A stretch of DNA of 64,000 bases from NCBI GenBank assembly GCA_934120315.1, contig CAKOTX010000001.1:62001-126000 (forward strand), in the 5' to 3' direction. The stretch is from an uncultured Clostridia bacterium (GTDB lineage: Bacteria; Bacillota; Clostridia; TANB77; CAG-508). Below the pieces are notes generated by a model. It was given only the letters and a program-made list of their open reading frames with translations. It did no database searches and was not told the origin of the DNA. Positions 53,297-62,300 of the stretch are shown in pieces (the first letter of the stretch is position 1; each line of letters starts with the position of its first letter). The translations under genes were made by a program, and so were the position numbers.

Positions 53297-53830
53297 ATGA
53301 AAAAAGTTTTAATACATATATGGCTGATTGTTACATTTATAATTATATATTTATTGCAAACTATTTTCTTTACACATTTTACAATTGCTGGAATAATGCC
53401 AAATATATTTGTGATTTTAATGTTATACATAGGGTTGTATATGGGAAGAATGATGGGAATTATATATGGAATTTCATTTGGTATATTAATGGATATATGG
53501 ATGGGAAGAAGTTTTGGGTTAACATCCATTGGTTTAGCTTTAATTGGGTTATTAAGTGGAACTTTTGATAAAACTCTTTCTAAAGATAGCAGATTAATTG
53601 TACTATTAATGGGAGCAGTTTGCACAATATTATATGAGATTTTAATGTATATTTTAAATTATATGTTTTTCAAAATAAATGTAGAAATATATGCTTTTAT
53701 AAAAATATTGTTAATTGAAGTTATATACAATGTGTTATTAATTATAATATTATATCCACTAATGAAATTAACTGGATATGAGATTGAAAATGAAATAAAA
53801 GGAGATAGAATTTTAACTAGATATTTTTAA
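53297..53830 (+). CDS. mreD: rod-shape protein MreD
   Basis: 177 residues; GAAAGGATAT lies before the ATG. Five or six membrane helices with PNIFVILMLYIGLYMGRMMG and GFGIxMDxW-like GILMDIWMGRSFGLT are typical of MreD, the membrane partner of MreC. Its place between mreC and mrdA is standard. Confidence 0.93.
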   Translation: MKKVLIHIWLIVTFIIIYLLQTIFFTHFTIAGIMPNIFVILMLYIGLYMGRMMGIIYGISFGILMDIWMGRSFGLTSIGLALIGLLSGTFDKTLSKDSRLIVLLMGAVCTILYEILMYILNYMFFKINVEIYAFIKILLIEVIYNVLLIIILYPLMKLTGYEIENEIKGDRILTRYF

Positions 53831-53845
53831 AAGAAAGTTGGTGAA

Positions 53846-55990
53846 ATGTTGAACAATAGAATAAGTTTTGATAGAAATACATCATGGGATGATGATGGCG
53901 GAAGTGAAAAAGTGAATTTTAGATTTAATATTGTAACTATTTTAGCATATGTAATAGGAATTGTACTAATTGTTCAACTATTTTATTTACAAGTTGTAAA
54001 TGGTGAAAGTTATAGAGAACAATCAAATACTAGACTTTCAAGAGTATCAACAATAAAAGCGGCAAGAGGGTCTATTTTAGATAGATCTGGAAACGAATTT
54101 GCTGGTGTAAAGACAGAAAATGATATTGAGATATATAAAACGAATATATCAAATGATGAACTAAATGAATCAGCATTAAATTTAGTTAATTTGTTGGATA
54201 AATATCAAATAGCTTATTCAGATACATTTCCTATAAAAATTAATCCATTTGAATTTTCTATTGAGGGAGACGAACTTACAAAGTGGAAGAAAAAATATAA
54301 AATAGATGAAGATGCAAATGCTGAAACAGCATTTAATAAATTTAAAGATAAATATCAAATAAAAAGTGATAGTATAGAAGATGCAAGAAAAATAATGGTA
54401 ATTAGATATATTATTACAACTACAGGTTATAGTGCTACAAAATCAATTACAATAGCAACAAATGTTAGTGATGAAGTAGTAGCTCAAATTAGTGAGAGAA
54501 ACAGCGATTTTCCTGGAATAAGCATACAAACTAAAGCTGCAAGAACATATTTAACAGGAAGTTTAGCAGCACATATAGTTGGATATACAGGAAAAATAAA
54601 AGAAGAGGAATATAAAGAGAACAAAGATACATATGATATAGATGATATTATAGGAAAAACAGGAGTTGAGGCTGTTTTTGAAAAATATTTAAAAGGTAAA
54701 GATGGAGAAAAACAGATAGAGATGTCTGTTGATGGGACTATTACAGGAGAATATGTTTCAAAAAACGCTATTGCAGGAAGTGATGTTGTTCTTACAATAG
54801 ATTCTAATTTACAACAAACAACAGAAACAGCTTTAGAAAATTGTATTGAAAAAATAAAAAATGGTGGATTTTCACAAACATATGATGCACAAGGTGGTGC
54901 AGCAGTTGTAATGAATGTAAACACAGGAGAAGTTCTTGCAACAGCAAGTTATCCAACATATGAACCTCAATGGTTTGTAGGTGGAATATCACAAGAAAAT
55001 TGGGCATATTTAAGAGATGATCCTAGACATCCACAATTAAATAAAGCAACTCAGTCAACATATGAACCAGGTTCAACATTTAAAATGGTTACAGCAATAG
55101 CAGGACTTGAAACAGGAGTTATAACCACTAAAGAAAAGATAAATGATACAGGTATTTATAAAAAATATAATGATTATCAACCAAAATGTTGGTATTATAC
55201 AAGTTATCATAGGGGACATGGATATCAAGATGTAACACAAGCATTACAACATTCATGTAACTATTTCTTTTATGAAACAGGAGACAGAATGGGAATAGAT
55301 AATTTAGCAAAATATGCATTGCATTTTGGGTTAGGAAAGAAAACGGGTGTAGAAGTTCCAAACGAAAAAGCAGGAACATTAGCTTCTAGAGATGGTAAAA
55401 AAACATGGACACCAGGTTTAACTTTACAAGCTGCAATAGGACAAGGAGATAACAGTTTTACTCCAATGCAAATAGCTAAATATATTTCATCTATTGCAAA
55501 TGGTGGAACAGTTGTAAATCCAACAATTATAAAATCTGTATTAAAATCAGATGGAACAGAAATCTCAAAAGAAGAAATAAAAAATTATACTAATGAAAAG
55601 CTAGGAATAGAAAATACTGATGATGGAATAACAATAAGTGATGAGAGCATAAATGTTGCTAAAGAAGGTATGAGAATGGCTGCAAGTGAAGCTGGAGGAA
55701 CTGCATACAATATATTTAAAAACTTTAATATAGAAGTTGCAGGAAAAACAGGTTCTGCAGAAGCGGGAAAAGACAGTAGTGGTAATGATCTTGTAAATGC
55801 ATGGTTTGTTTGTTTTGCACCATATGAAAATCCAGAAGTAGCAGTAGTTGTAATGATAGAAAATGGTGGACATGGAAATTATGCTGCAGAAGTTGCAAGA
55901 GATGTACTTACACAGTATTTTGGAATGAATCAAACAACAGAAGTAGATGAAAATCTTAATGCAACACCATTTATTGAACAAATCAGATAA
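53846..55990 (+). CDS. mrdA: penicillin-binding protein 2 (elongation transpeptidase)
   Basis: 714 residues. A cytoplasmic start, membrane helix (about 30-50), the class B dimerisation domain (AARGSILDRSGNEFA) and the transpeptidase domain with S410-T-F-K413, S470-C-N472 and K634-T-G636 are complete. It cross-links peptidoglycan during elongation with RodA. rodA is not beside it here, although mre genes are. The target of beta-lactams. Confidence 0.96.
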   Translation: MLNNRISFDRNTSWDDDGGSEKVNFRFNIVTILAYVIGIVLIVQLFYLQVVNGESYREQSNTRLSRVSTIKAARGSILDRSGNEFAGVKTENDIEIYKTNISNDELNESALNLVNLLDKYQIAYSDTFPIKINPFEFSIEGDELTKWKKKYKIDEDANAETAFNKFKDKYQIKSDSIEDARKIMVIRYIITTTGYSATKSITIATNVSDEVVAQISERNSDFPGISIQTKAARTYLTGSLAAHIVGYTGKIKEEEYKENKDTYDIDDIIGKTGVEAVFEKYLKGKDGEKQIEMSVDGTITGEYVSKNAIAGSDVVLTIDSNLQQTTETALENCIEKIKNGGFSQTYDAQGGAAVVMNVNTGEVLATASYPTYEPQWFVGGISQENWAYLRDDPRHPQLNKATQSTYEPGSTFKMVTAIAGLETGVITTKEKINDTGIYKKYNDYQPKCWYYTSYHRGHGYQDVTQALQHSCNYFFYETGDRMGIDNLAKYALHFGLGKKTGVEVPNEKAGTLASRDGKKTWTPGLTLQAAIGQGDNSFTPMQIAKYISSIANGGTVVNPTIIKSVLKSDGTEISKEEIKNYTNEKLGIENTDDGITISDESINVAKEGMRMAASEAGGTAYNIFKNFNIEVAGKTGSAEAGKDSSGNDLVNAWFVCFAPYENPEVAVVVMIENGGHGNYAAEVARDVLTQYFGMNQTTEVDENLNATPFIEQIR

Positions 55991-56017
55991 ATATTTTTAG
56001 TATAGGTGAGGAATGAA

Positions 56018-56626
56018 ATGAATAGTGTTAGTATAAATTTAAGAACAGATGAAGTTATCGTAAAAATAACAGAAGATGCTACTCAAGAAAAAACAATACA
56101 AGATTTAAATAAAAAATTAAAAGATTTGAAAAAAATGTATAAAGATGAAACAACTCCAATAAGAGTTGTAGGAAAAATATTGTCAAATAAAGAAATGGAA
56201 GAAATAAGAGATGTAATAACAAACGAAATTAATGTTGAGGTAACATTTGATAGTCCTACAACCTTAGGGTTACACAGCATTACAAGAAGTTATAAAAAAG
56301 ACGTAGGAACATCTGAAACCACGTTTCATAAAGGTTCACTACGTTCTGGTCAAAAACTTGAAGTAGAAGGAAGTGTTGTAATTATTGGAGATGTAAATTC
56401 GGGAGCAGAAGTTATTGCAGCAGATAATATTGCGGTTATAGGAACTCTAAGAGGACTGGCACATGCTGGAGCCAAAGGAAACAAAGAAGCAATAATTACA
56501 GCAAGTACATTAGATGCAGTGCAATTACGTATTTCTAATATAGTTAGAGAAATAGACAGAGATGAAGAGGAAATACATCAAAATGCATATGTTTTTGTTG
56601 ATGAAGATAATATTGTTATAGAATAA
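56018..56626 (+). CDS. minC: septum-site determining protein MinC
   Basis: 202 residues from the ATG at 56018 after ATAGGTGAGG; a GTG at 56006 lies within that site. The C-terminal beta-helix (GSLRSGQKLEVEGSVVIIGD, VNSGAEVIAADNIAVIGTLRG, AHAGAKGN) is diagnostic. It blocks FtsZ assembly at poles with MinD. No minD follows, which is unusual: the next two genes are on the other strand. Confidence 0.95.
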   Translation: MNSVSINLRTDEVIVKITEDATQEKTIQDLNKKLKDLKKMYKDETTPIRVVGKILSNKEMEEIRDVITNEINVEVTFDSPTTLGLHSITRSYKKDVGTSETTFHKGSLRSGQKLEVEGSVVIIGDVNSGAEVIAADNIAVIGTLRGLAHAGAKGNKEAIITASTLDAVQLRISNIVREIDRDEEEIHQNAYVFVDEDNIVIE

Positions 56627-56627
56627 T

Positions 56628-56918
56628 CTAGCTAATAAGAAGAAGTACGAGTGCAAGAAAAAGCCCTTCGTCTTTTACTTCTTCTTTATATAAAAAGAAT
56701 AGAAGACTAAGAATAAGAACATCATCAAAATATAGTTTTATTCCAAATAAATCAAGCCAAACAGGGTTATCCGGTTCTGGCTTTTTTTGTGGTTCAGGAG
56801 GTGGCGGAGCCGGCTTACAATGTGGTGGTTCTGGACGTTGAGGATGATTATAAGAATAAGGCTTGTAGTATGGATTATAATATTGGAAATTTGGATTATA
56901 TCTCATGTAACCAGGCAT
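56628..56918 (-). CDS. small Tyr/Pro-rich protein with C-terminal membrane helix
   Basis: 96 residues; AAAGGAGTATTGTT precedes the ATG. Residues 1-30 are Tyr/Asn/Pro-rich, 30-52 Pro/Lys-rich, and the end (LDLFGIKLYFDDVLILSLL, then KDEGLFLALVLLLIS) has one or two hydrophobic segments. I do not know its function; the Tyr/Pro-rich head recalls coat or morphogenetic proteins. Its stop is one base from that of minC with no terminator between, so the convergent transcripts overlap. Confidence 0.75.
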   Translation of the reverse strand: MPGYMRYNPNFQYYNPYYKPYSYNHPQRPEPPHCKPAPPPPEPQKKPEPDNPVWLDLFGIKLYFDDVLILSLLFFLYKEEVKDEGLFLALVLLLIS

Positions 56919-56938
56919 AACAATACTCCTTTCGATAA

Positions 56939-57403
56939 TTATTTTTTATTATCTTTATTATTATTTTGATTCATTATTTCAGCTATTTTAGACACATTAA
57001 GCATATTAACATATTGGTCAAGCTTTTCTTTCTTGCTATCACGCAAATAAGGCTTTAGAGAGTACAATAAATTAGCACGAGGATCATTTTTATTATTCAT
57101 ATTTTCCATTATAGATTTCATTTTCATAATTGTATTCATATCTAAATTAAAATTATTAGAATTACCTGAATTAGAATTTTGAGATGTATTTTGACCATTC
57201 GAATTTAACATATTACTTAAATTATTAAGCATTTCAGGAGAAACATTATTTAGAATATTGTTTAAATCAGGTGTTTGAGAATTGTTTTGATTATTAGAAC
57301 TAGATTGAAAATTATTCATCATTTGTTTTACATCATCAGGAATATTACCGCTATCTACCATCTTTTTTACATTTGCAAATAGTTCATCCATATTATTAGA
57401 CAT
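56939..57403 (-). CDS. unknown 154-residue Asn/Met-rich protein
   Basis: AGAGGTGAT precedes the ATG. N-terminal helices, a middle of Asn/Ser/Gln low complexity (about 33-90), then a conserved-looking segment LLYSLKPYLRDSKKEKLDQY (near 113-132) with VNMLNVSKIAEIM. The last part looks like a short family motif seen in clostridial small proteins beside spore genes, but I cannot name it. It is upstream of, and probably co-transcribed with, the 96-residue gene. Confidence 0.75.
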   Translation of the reverse strand: MSNNMDELFANVKKMVDSGNIPDDVKQMMNNFQSSSNNQNNSQTPDLNNILNNVSPEMLNNLSNMLNSNGQNTSQNSNSGNSNNFNLDMNTIMKMKSIMENMNNKNDPRANLLYSLKPYLRDSKKEKLDQYVNMLNVSKIAEIMNQNNNKDNKK

Positions 57404-57505
57404 AGTATCACCTCTAAATTTATATTTTTCTTTTTAAATTATATGCAATAGTGAAATCAAAAGTGCTATTTAAAATAATATAATTTCTCAAAAAAACTTG
57501 TATTT

Positions 57506-57521
57506 TTCGACAAACTATAAT
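57506..57521 (+). promoter_or_regulatory. Spo0A box and -10 of spoIIE
   Basis: TTCGACA (57506-57512), the complement of the Spo0A box TGTCGAA, lies 3 bases before TATAAT (57516-57521). No good -35 exists, as in Spo0A-activated sigma-A promoters. The leader would be about 127 bases. Confidence 0.65.
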
Positions 57522-57654
57522 AAAATAGAAAACACAAAACGATAAAAAATAAAAATAAATATCACAAAATGTAAAAAACTTTTTTGTAGTAGATTACCAA
57601 AAAAGACAAAAAACACAAAAGAAAAGGATTAAAATATTACATGAGGTGGTAGGG

Positions 57655-60066
57655 ATGTCAAAAAATAATACGAGCAAAGAAATTTTAAAGAATTTAATAA
57701 ATATAAAAAATATAGTTATATATATAATAGCCTTTATGATATCAACAATAGGGATGGGACAAGAAGTTTCACCATTTAGTATAGCAATTGTAGGTGCATG
57801 TTTAGCTGGTGGGGTACCAGCAATTGTGGTAGTTTTAGCAGGAGCCATAGGAAATATGGTTGGAGTAGGAACAATAGGTGCATTAAACTATATATTAATT
57901 ATATTAATGTTGCTTATACTAATATGCATAAAACCTCCAAAAGAAAATGATCAATATAAAAATGAAGAAATTCAAATATCTGGACATATATTTTTCAGTA
58001 TTATACTAGTAATGTTGGCTAAATTAATATTAACTAAATTCACAATAGCGGATTTATTGTTACATATAACATTAGCAATATTTTCAGTAATTTTCTATAA
58101 AATATTTGTAAATTCGTTAGTAGTTATACAAGAGATAACAGAAAAAAGAGCATTTTCAATAGAAGAAGTAATGGGAGCTAGCTTATTAGTTTCAATTGCG
58201 GTATCAGCATTAGGAGATTTTGCAATATTTGGATTTTCGGTTAGAAATATATTGAGTATTTTAATAGTCTTAATACTTGGCTGGAAAAATGGAGTATTGG
58301 TAGGAACGACGGCTGGTGTGACAATAGGTGTAACATTAGGAATAATAGTACAAAATGAACCAGTTGTAATTGCAATTTATGCACTTTCTGGAATGATAGC
58401 AGGATTATTAAACAGATTTGGAAAAATAGGAGTAATTGCAGGATTTTTAGTAGGAAATGGAATATTGTTATATGTCTCAAAAGGCTCAACAAGTGATTTA
58501 ATAGTAATAAAAGAAGCGCTAATTGCGTCACTTGGATTACTTGCAGTTCCAAAATGGGCAGGAATTAATATAGAAGAATTAGTAAAACCAGACAGTTTAT
58601 TACCAGAATATAACAAAAGAGGGCTAGAACAAAGTAAAGAAACAATAAATCAGTTAAATATGGTATCTGAAACAATAAAAGACATGGCAGATACTTATAA
58701 AGAAAAAGGAGAAACAGATTTTTACTTTAAAAATAGAGATTTATTTATAACAGAATTGTTGAATAATTTAGATGGGCTAGAAGAAAATATGTTATATGAG
58801 GATATGACAAAACCAGACAATGAAATAGTAAATGAATTGTTTGATGTTCTTTTAGATAAGCAAGAAATAGCAAGAGAAGACTTATTAAAAACATTTGCAA
58901 AATTTAATAATTATATAGTTCAATATGATGACGAAAAAGTTAGCAAAAGAATGAATAATGATATTGAACAAATAATAAAAGCAGTAAATTATGCATACAA
59001 AGTAAGTAAGTCAAACTTTATATGGGAAGAAAAAGTAAAATCTAATAAAAAGACTGTTCAAGCCCAATTAGATGGAGTTTCAAAAGCAATTTCAAGTATT
59101 GCTGTAAAAATGGAAGAAGAGATAAAAAAAGAAGCAGATTTTGATGGGGAAAAGAAAAAAATTATTACAGCACTTGGGATAAAAAATATCTTAATAGATG
59201 GAATAGAAATAAATAGGCAAGAAAACAGATATTTTATAGATGTATATTTAAGCGAAGATAGCAAAACAAGCGAAAACACAGAAGTAGACAAAATTCAAAA
59301 AGTTCTAGAAAAAAGCTTGAACGAAAAATTGATGAAAAATGATGTAAAAAATAAGAAATCAAGCAAACAAGGCAAAAGAGTATATAGTTATTTATCAGCA
59401 GATAAATATATAATTCAAATAGGACAAGCTGCAAAAATCAAAAATGATAGCCCTGTATCAGGAGATAGCTTGTTACAAATAAGATTAAATGATGGAAAAT
59501 ATTTATTAGCAATAAGTGATGGAATGGGTTCAGGACCAGAAGCAAGAAAAAGTAGTCAAATAGCATTAAAGATGTTGGAAAGATTATTTTTATCAGGATT
59601 TGATAAAAACACAGCCATAGATTTAATAAATACAACAATTATGAATGCAAATGAAGAAATATTTGCAACACTAGATATTGCAATAGTTGATTTATATAAT
59701 GGAAAAATGGAATTTATAAAAAATGGAGCATGTCCAACATATATAAAGAATAAGAAAAAGGTGCAAATAGTCAAATCACTAAGCTTGCCAGCAGGAATAT
59801 TAAAAGATATAAATTTAACAATATATGATAAAGACATAGAAAATCAAGACATAGTAGTAATGTGTAGTGATGGAATATTAGATTCTAATGTGGAATATAA
59901 AAATAAAGAATTATGGGTAAAATATGTTTTAGAAGATATCGAAACTACAAATAGTCAAAAAATTGCTGATTTAATTTTAAATGAAGCAGTAGATAATAGC
60001 TACGGAATAGCGAAAGATGATATGAGTGTAATAACTTGTAAATTCGTAAAAACAGAAAATTTGTAA
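57655..60066 (+). CDS. spoIIE: stage II sporulation protein E (phosphatase)
   Basis: 803 residues from the ATG at 57655; GAGGTGGTAGGG contains the ribosome site, and a GTG at 57646 lies inside it. About ten membrane helices (residues 20-320), a regulatory linker domain, and a C-terminal PP2C phosphatase: SDGMGSGPEAR (Asp622), MCSDGILD (near 739) and KDDMSVITC. SpoIIE localises to the polar septum and dephosphorylates SpoIIAA, activating sigma-F in the forespore. A Spo0A box lies upstream. Confidence 0.97.
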   Translation: MSKNNTSKEILKNLINIKNIVIYIIAFMISTIGMGQEVSPFSIAIVGACLAGGVPAIVVVLAGAIGNMVGVGTIGALNYILIILMLLILICIKPPKENDQYKNEEIQISGHIFFSIILVMLAKLILTKFTIADLLLHITLAIFSVIFYKIFVNSLVVIQEITEKRAFSIEEVMGASLLVSIAVSALGDFAIFGFSVRNILSILIVLILGWKNGVLVGTTAGVTIGVTLGIIVQNEPVVIAIYALSGMIAGLLNRFGKIGVIAGFLVGNGILLYVSKGSTSDLIVIKEALIASLGLLAVPKWAGINIEELVKPDSLLPEYNKRGLEQSKETINQLNMVSETIKDMADTYKEKGETDFYFKNRDLFITELLNNLDGLEENMLYEDMTKPDNEIVNELFDVLLDKQEIAREDLLKTFAKFNNYIVQYDDEKVSKRMNNDIEQIIKAVNYAYKVSKSNFIWEEKVKSNKKTVQAQLDGVSKAISSIAVKMEEEIKKEADFDGEKKKIITALGIKNILIDGIEINRQENRYFIDVYLSEDSKTSENTEVDKIQKVLEKSLNEKLMKNDVKNKKSSKQGKRVYSYLSADKYIIQIGQAAKIKNDSPVSGDSLLQIRLNDGKYLLAISDGMGSGPEARKSSQIALKMLERLFLSGFDKNTAIDLINTTIMNANEEIFATLDIAIVDLYNGKMEFIKNGACPTYIKNKKKVQIVKSLSLPAGILKDINLTIYDKDIENQDIVVMCSDGILDSNVEYKNKELWVKYVLEDIETTNSQKIADLILNEAVDNSYGIAKDDMSVITCKFVKTENL

Positions 60067-60133
60067 AAAGGTATTGAAAAGTTAAATTTAATAGGATATA
60101 CTTTACTTATATAAACATTAGAGGAGGATTATT

Positions 60134-60277
60134 ATGGTAGAAACAGGAGAAAATAGAGCAGAAAAACTTTTAGGATTACATGCTAGAGAAGACGAATTGG
60201 CAAAACTAGAAATAGAAGATAAAGCACTTACGGCTAAACTTGAAGAATTAAAACAAGAAAGTCAAAGAGGAGAATAA
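60134..60277 (+). CDS. unknown 47-residue charged helical protein
   Basis: ATG at 60134 directly after GAGGAGGATTATT; stop at 60275-60277. The product (MVETGENRAEKLLGLHARED to start, then alternating Glu/Lys/Leu) is almost certainly one long helix or coiled coil. It is encoded 2 bases before the next gene and is probably its partner. Function unknown. Confidence 0.7.
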   Translation: MVETGENRAEKLLGLHAREDELAKLEIEDKALTAKLEELKQESQRGE

Positions 60278-60279
60278 GT

Positions 60280-60657
60280 ATGGAAAATAACACTCAAGAA
60301 AAAGATTTAATAGAAAGAAACGAAAGTACTATATTTGGAAAAATAAAAAACTTTTTTAGAAATTTATTTAAAAAGAAAGAGATAAATGAAAGTTCAGAAG
60401 AAAAAGAAGTAGATGTTCAGGAAGAGAAAAAACAAGAATTTAAAGAATATGTAAAAAAGACAGAGGATGAAAATACACAACTTTTAGACTTACAAAGAAG
60501 ATATCGTAAAGGTGAGATTGGTGATAATGATTTGACTGAAGAGCAAATTGATGCATTATGTGATTTGTATGATAGACAAATTATTAGTCTAAAGAAGTCA
60601 ATAGAGGCAAAACAACAACAAATTACTGAATATAAAAAGGCAAATGGAATATCATAA
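60280..60657 (+). CDS. unknown 125-residue coiled-coil protein
   Basis: AGAGGAGAATAAGT precedes the ATG. A basic amphipathic patch (KIKNFFRNLFKKKE, residues about 21-34) could touch membrane; the rest is charged helix with LLDLQRRYRKGEIGDNDLTE and a C-terminal coiled coil. No known family. It is the second of a two-gene unit that ends at a terminator. Confidence 0.78.
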   Translation: MENNTQEKDLIERNESTIFGKIKNFFRNLFKKKEINESSEEKEVDVQEEKKQEFKEYVKKTEDENTQLLDLQRRYRKGEIGDNDLTEEQIDALCDLYDRQIISLKKSIEAKQQQITEYKKANGIS

Positions 60658-60663
60658 TATAAT

Positions 60664-60690
60664 GAAAGAAGCTTATAGGCTTCTTTTTTA
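60664..60690 (+). terminator. terminator
   Basis: AAAGAAGC with GCTTCTTTTTT, loop TTATAG. Confidence 0.85.
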
Positions 60691-60708
60691 ATATTTATGC
60701 AATAATAC

Positions 60709-60739
60709 TTGTAACAAAGAAAATTTTATGATATATTAT
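60709..60739 (+). promoter_or_regulatory. promoter of the WG-repeat gene
   Basis: TTGTAA (60709-60714), 17 bases, TATATT (60732-60737) or TATTAT (60734-60739). Confidence 0.55.
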
Positions 60740-60776
60740 ACTCGTGATAAAATATAATCTGAAAGGAAGAAAACTA

Positions 60777-62285
60777 ATGGGTAGAGGAAAACGATATGAG
60801 ACAAGTGGAAAACTGAATTACCAGAAAGTAATAGCAGTAATATTAGCATTAGCAGTAATCATCATGTTCATATTTATTATAAAAAATATTTTTAAAGAAC
60901 AAAAGAAAATTTCTAAAGATTATGAATATTTTTCATTATATGCCCAAAATAAATGGGGAGTAATCAATCAAGATGGAGAAGAAGTAATCCAGCCATCATA
61001 TCAAGAAATGATAGTAATTCCAAATAAAACAAAAGGAGTATTTATTTGTACATATGATGTTAATGAAAATACAGGAACATATAAAACCAAAGCACTAAAT
61101 AACAAAAATGAAGAAATATTAACAGGATATGATCAAATAGAGGCATTAGTAAATGCAGACAAAAATGATAATACATGGTATGAAGAAAATGTCCTAAGAG
61201 TAAAAAAGAATAATCAATATGGTTTAATAGATTTAAATGGAAAAGAATTATTACCAACAGAATATGACGAAATCACAGTATTAAATGGTTTAGAAAATAG
61301 TATCATAATAAAAAAAGGTGATAAAGTAGGACTTGTAAATGACAAGGGAAGTATAATAATAGACAGCAAATATAAAGAAATCAAAAATCTAGGAGACACA
61401 TATAAAGAAGGATATATTACAATAGATGATAGTGAAAAATATGGTGTAGTAAGTGCTACAAAAATGCAAATATTAAATAATCAATATGATGAAATAGAGC
61501 AAACATATTTAAAAGAATATTATCTAGTAAAAGAAAATGGAAAAACAAAATTAATTAATTCAAAAGGTGAAACAATACTTGATAGTGGATTTGATGATAT
61601 AAAATCAACAACACAAAACGGATTAATATTTGTAAAAAATGATATGTATGGCGAAATAACAACAGATGGTGAAGTAAAAATAGAAGCCAAATATCAAGAT
61701 TTAAAAGAAGCACAAAATGGAATATTTATAGCAAAAGAAAATGAAAAATACGGAATAATAGATGAAGCAGAAAATACTAAAATAGGATTTGACTATGCAG
61801 GAATAACATACAGTGAAAAAGCAAATTTATTTTTAGCAGAAGATACAGAATATAAAACATCAGTAATAGACAATAATTTTAATATAAAAGTAACAGGAAT
61901 ATTATCAGAAATAAATACAGAAAAATCATACTTAAGAATGAGAGTAAATAATGAATATAAATATTATGATTTTAATTGTAATGAAAAATCAAATACAGAA
62001 GTTTTAAAAGATAATACTATATTTTTAAGTAAAAAGAATGGAAAATATGGATATGTAGATAAAAAAGGAAATCCTGTAACAGATTATATTTATGATGATG
62101 CTATGGAGCAAAATGAATATGGATATGCAGCTGTAAAGAGAAATGGACTTTGGGGTTCAGTAGATCAAAGTGGAAAAGAAGTAATATCACCAAAATATAA
62201 TTTAGAAAATAATATTAAAATTGATTTTATTGGAAGATGGCACTTAGGAGAAGACCTTAATATGAACTATTATTGCGAAAAATAA
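60777..62285 (+). CDS. membrane-anchored WG-repeat protein
   Basis: 502 residues from the ATG at 60777 after GAAAGGAAG; the in-frame ATG at 60744 sits too near the promoter. One membrane helix (about 18-38), then at least eight WG/YG-type repeats (WGVINQDGEEVIQPSY, YGLIDLNGKELLPTEYD, VGLVNDKG, YGYVDKKGNPVTDYIYD, WGSVDQSGKEVISPKY) that probably form a beta-propeller outside the cell. Such proteins are common in Clostridia; their partners are unknown. The next gene follows after 15 bases. Confidence 0.9.
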   Translation: MGRGKRYETSGKLNYQKVIAVILALAVIIMFIFIIKNIFKEQKKISKDYEYFSLYAQNKWGVINQDGEEVIQPSYQEMIVIPNKTKGVFICTYDVNENTGTYKTKALNNKNEEILTGYDQIEALVNADKNDNTWYEENVLRVKKNNQYGLIDLNGKELLPTEYDEITVLNGLENSIIIKKGDKVGLVNDKGSIIIDSKYKEIKNLGDTYKEGYITIDDSEKYGVVSATKMQILNNQYDEIEQTYLKEYYLVKENGKTKLINSKGETILDSGFDDIKSTTQNGLIFVKNDMYGEITTDGEVKIEAKYQDLKEAQNGIFIAKENEKYGIIDEAENTKIGFDYAGITYSEKANLFLAEDTEYKTSVIDNNFNIKVTGILSEINTEKSYLRMRVNNEYKYYDFNCNEKSNTEVLKDNTIFLSKKNGKYGYVDKKGNPVTDYIYDDAMEQNEYGYAAVKRNGLWGSVDQSGKEVISPKYNLENNIKIDFIGRWHLGEDLNMNYYCEK

Positions 62286-62300
62286 GGAGAGAGGAAAAAG

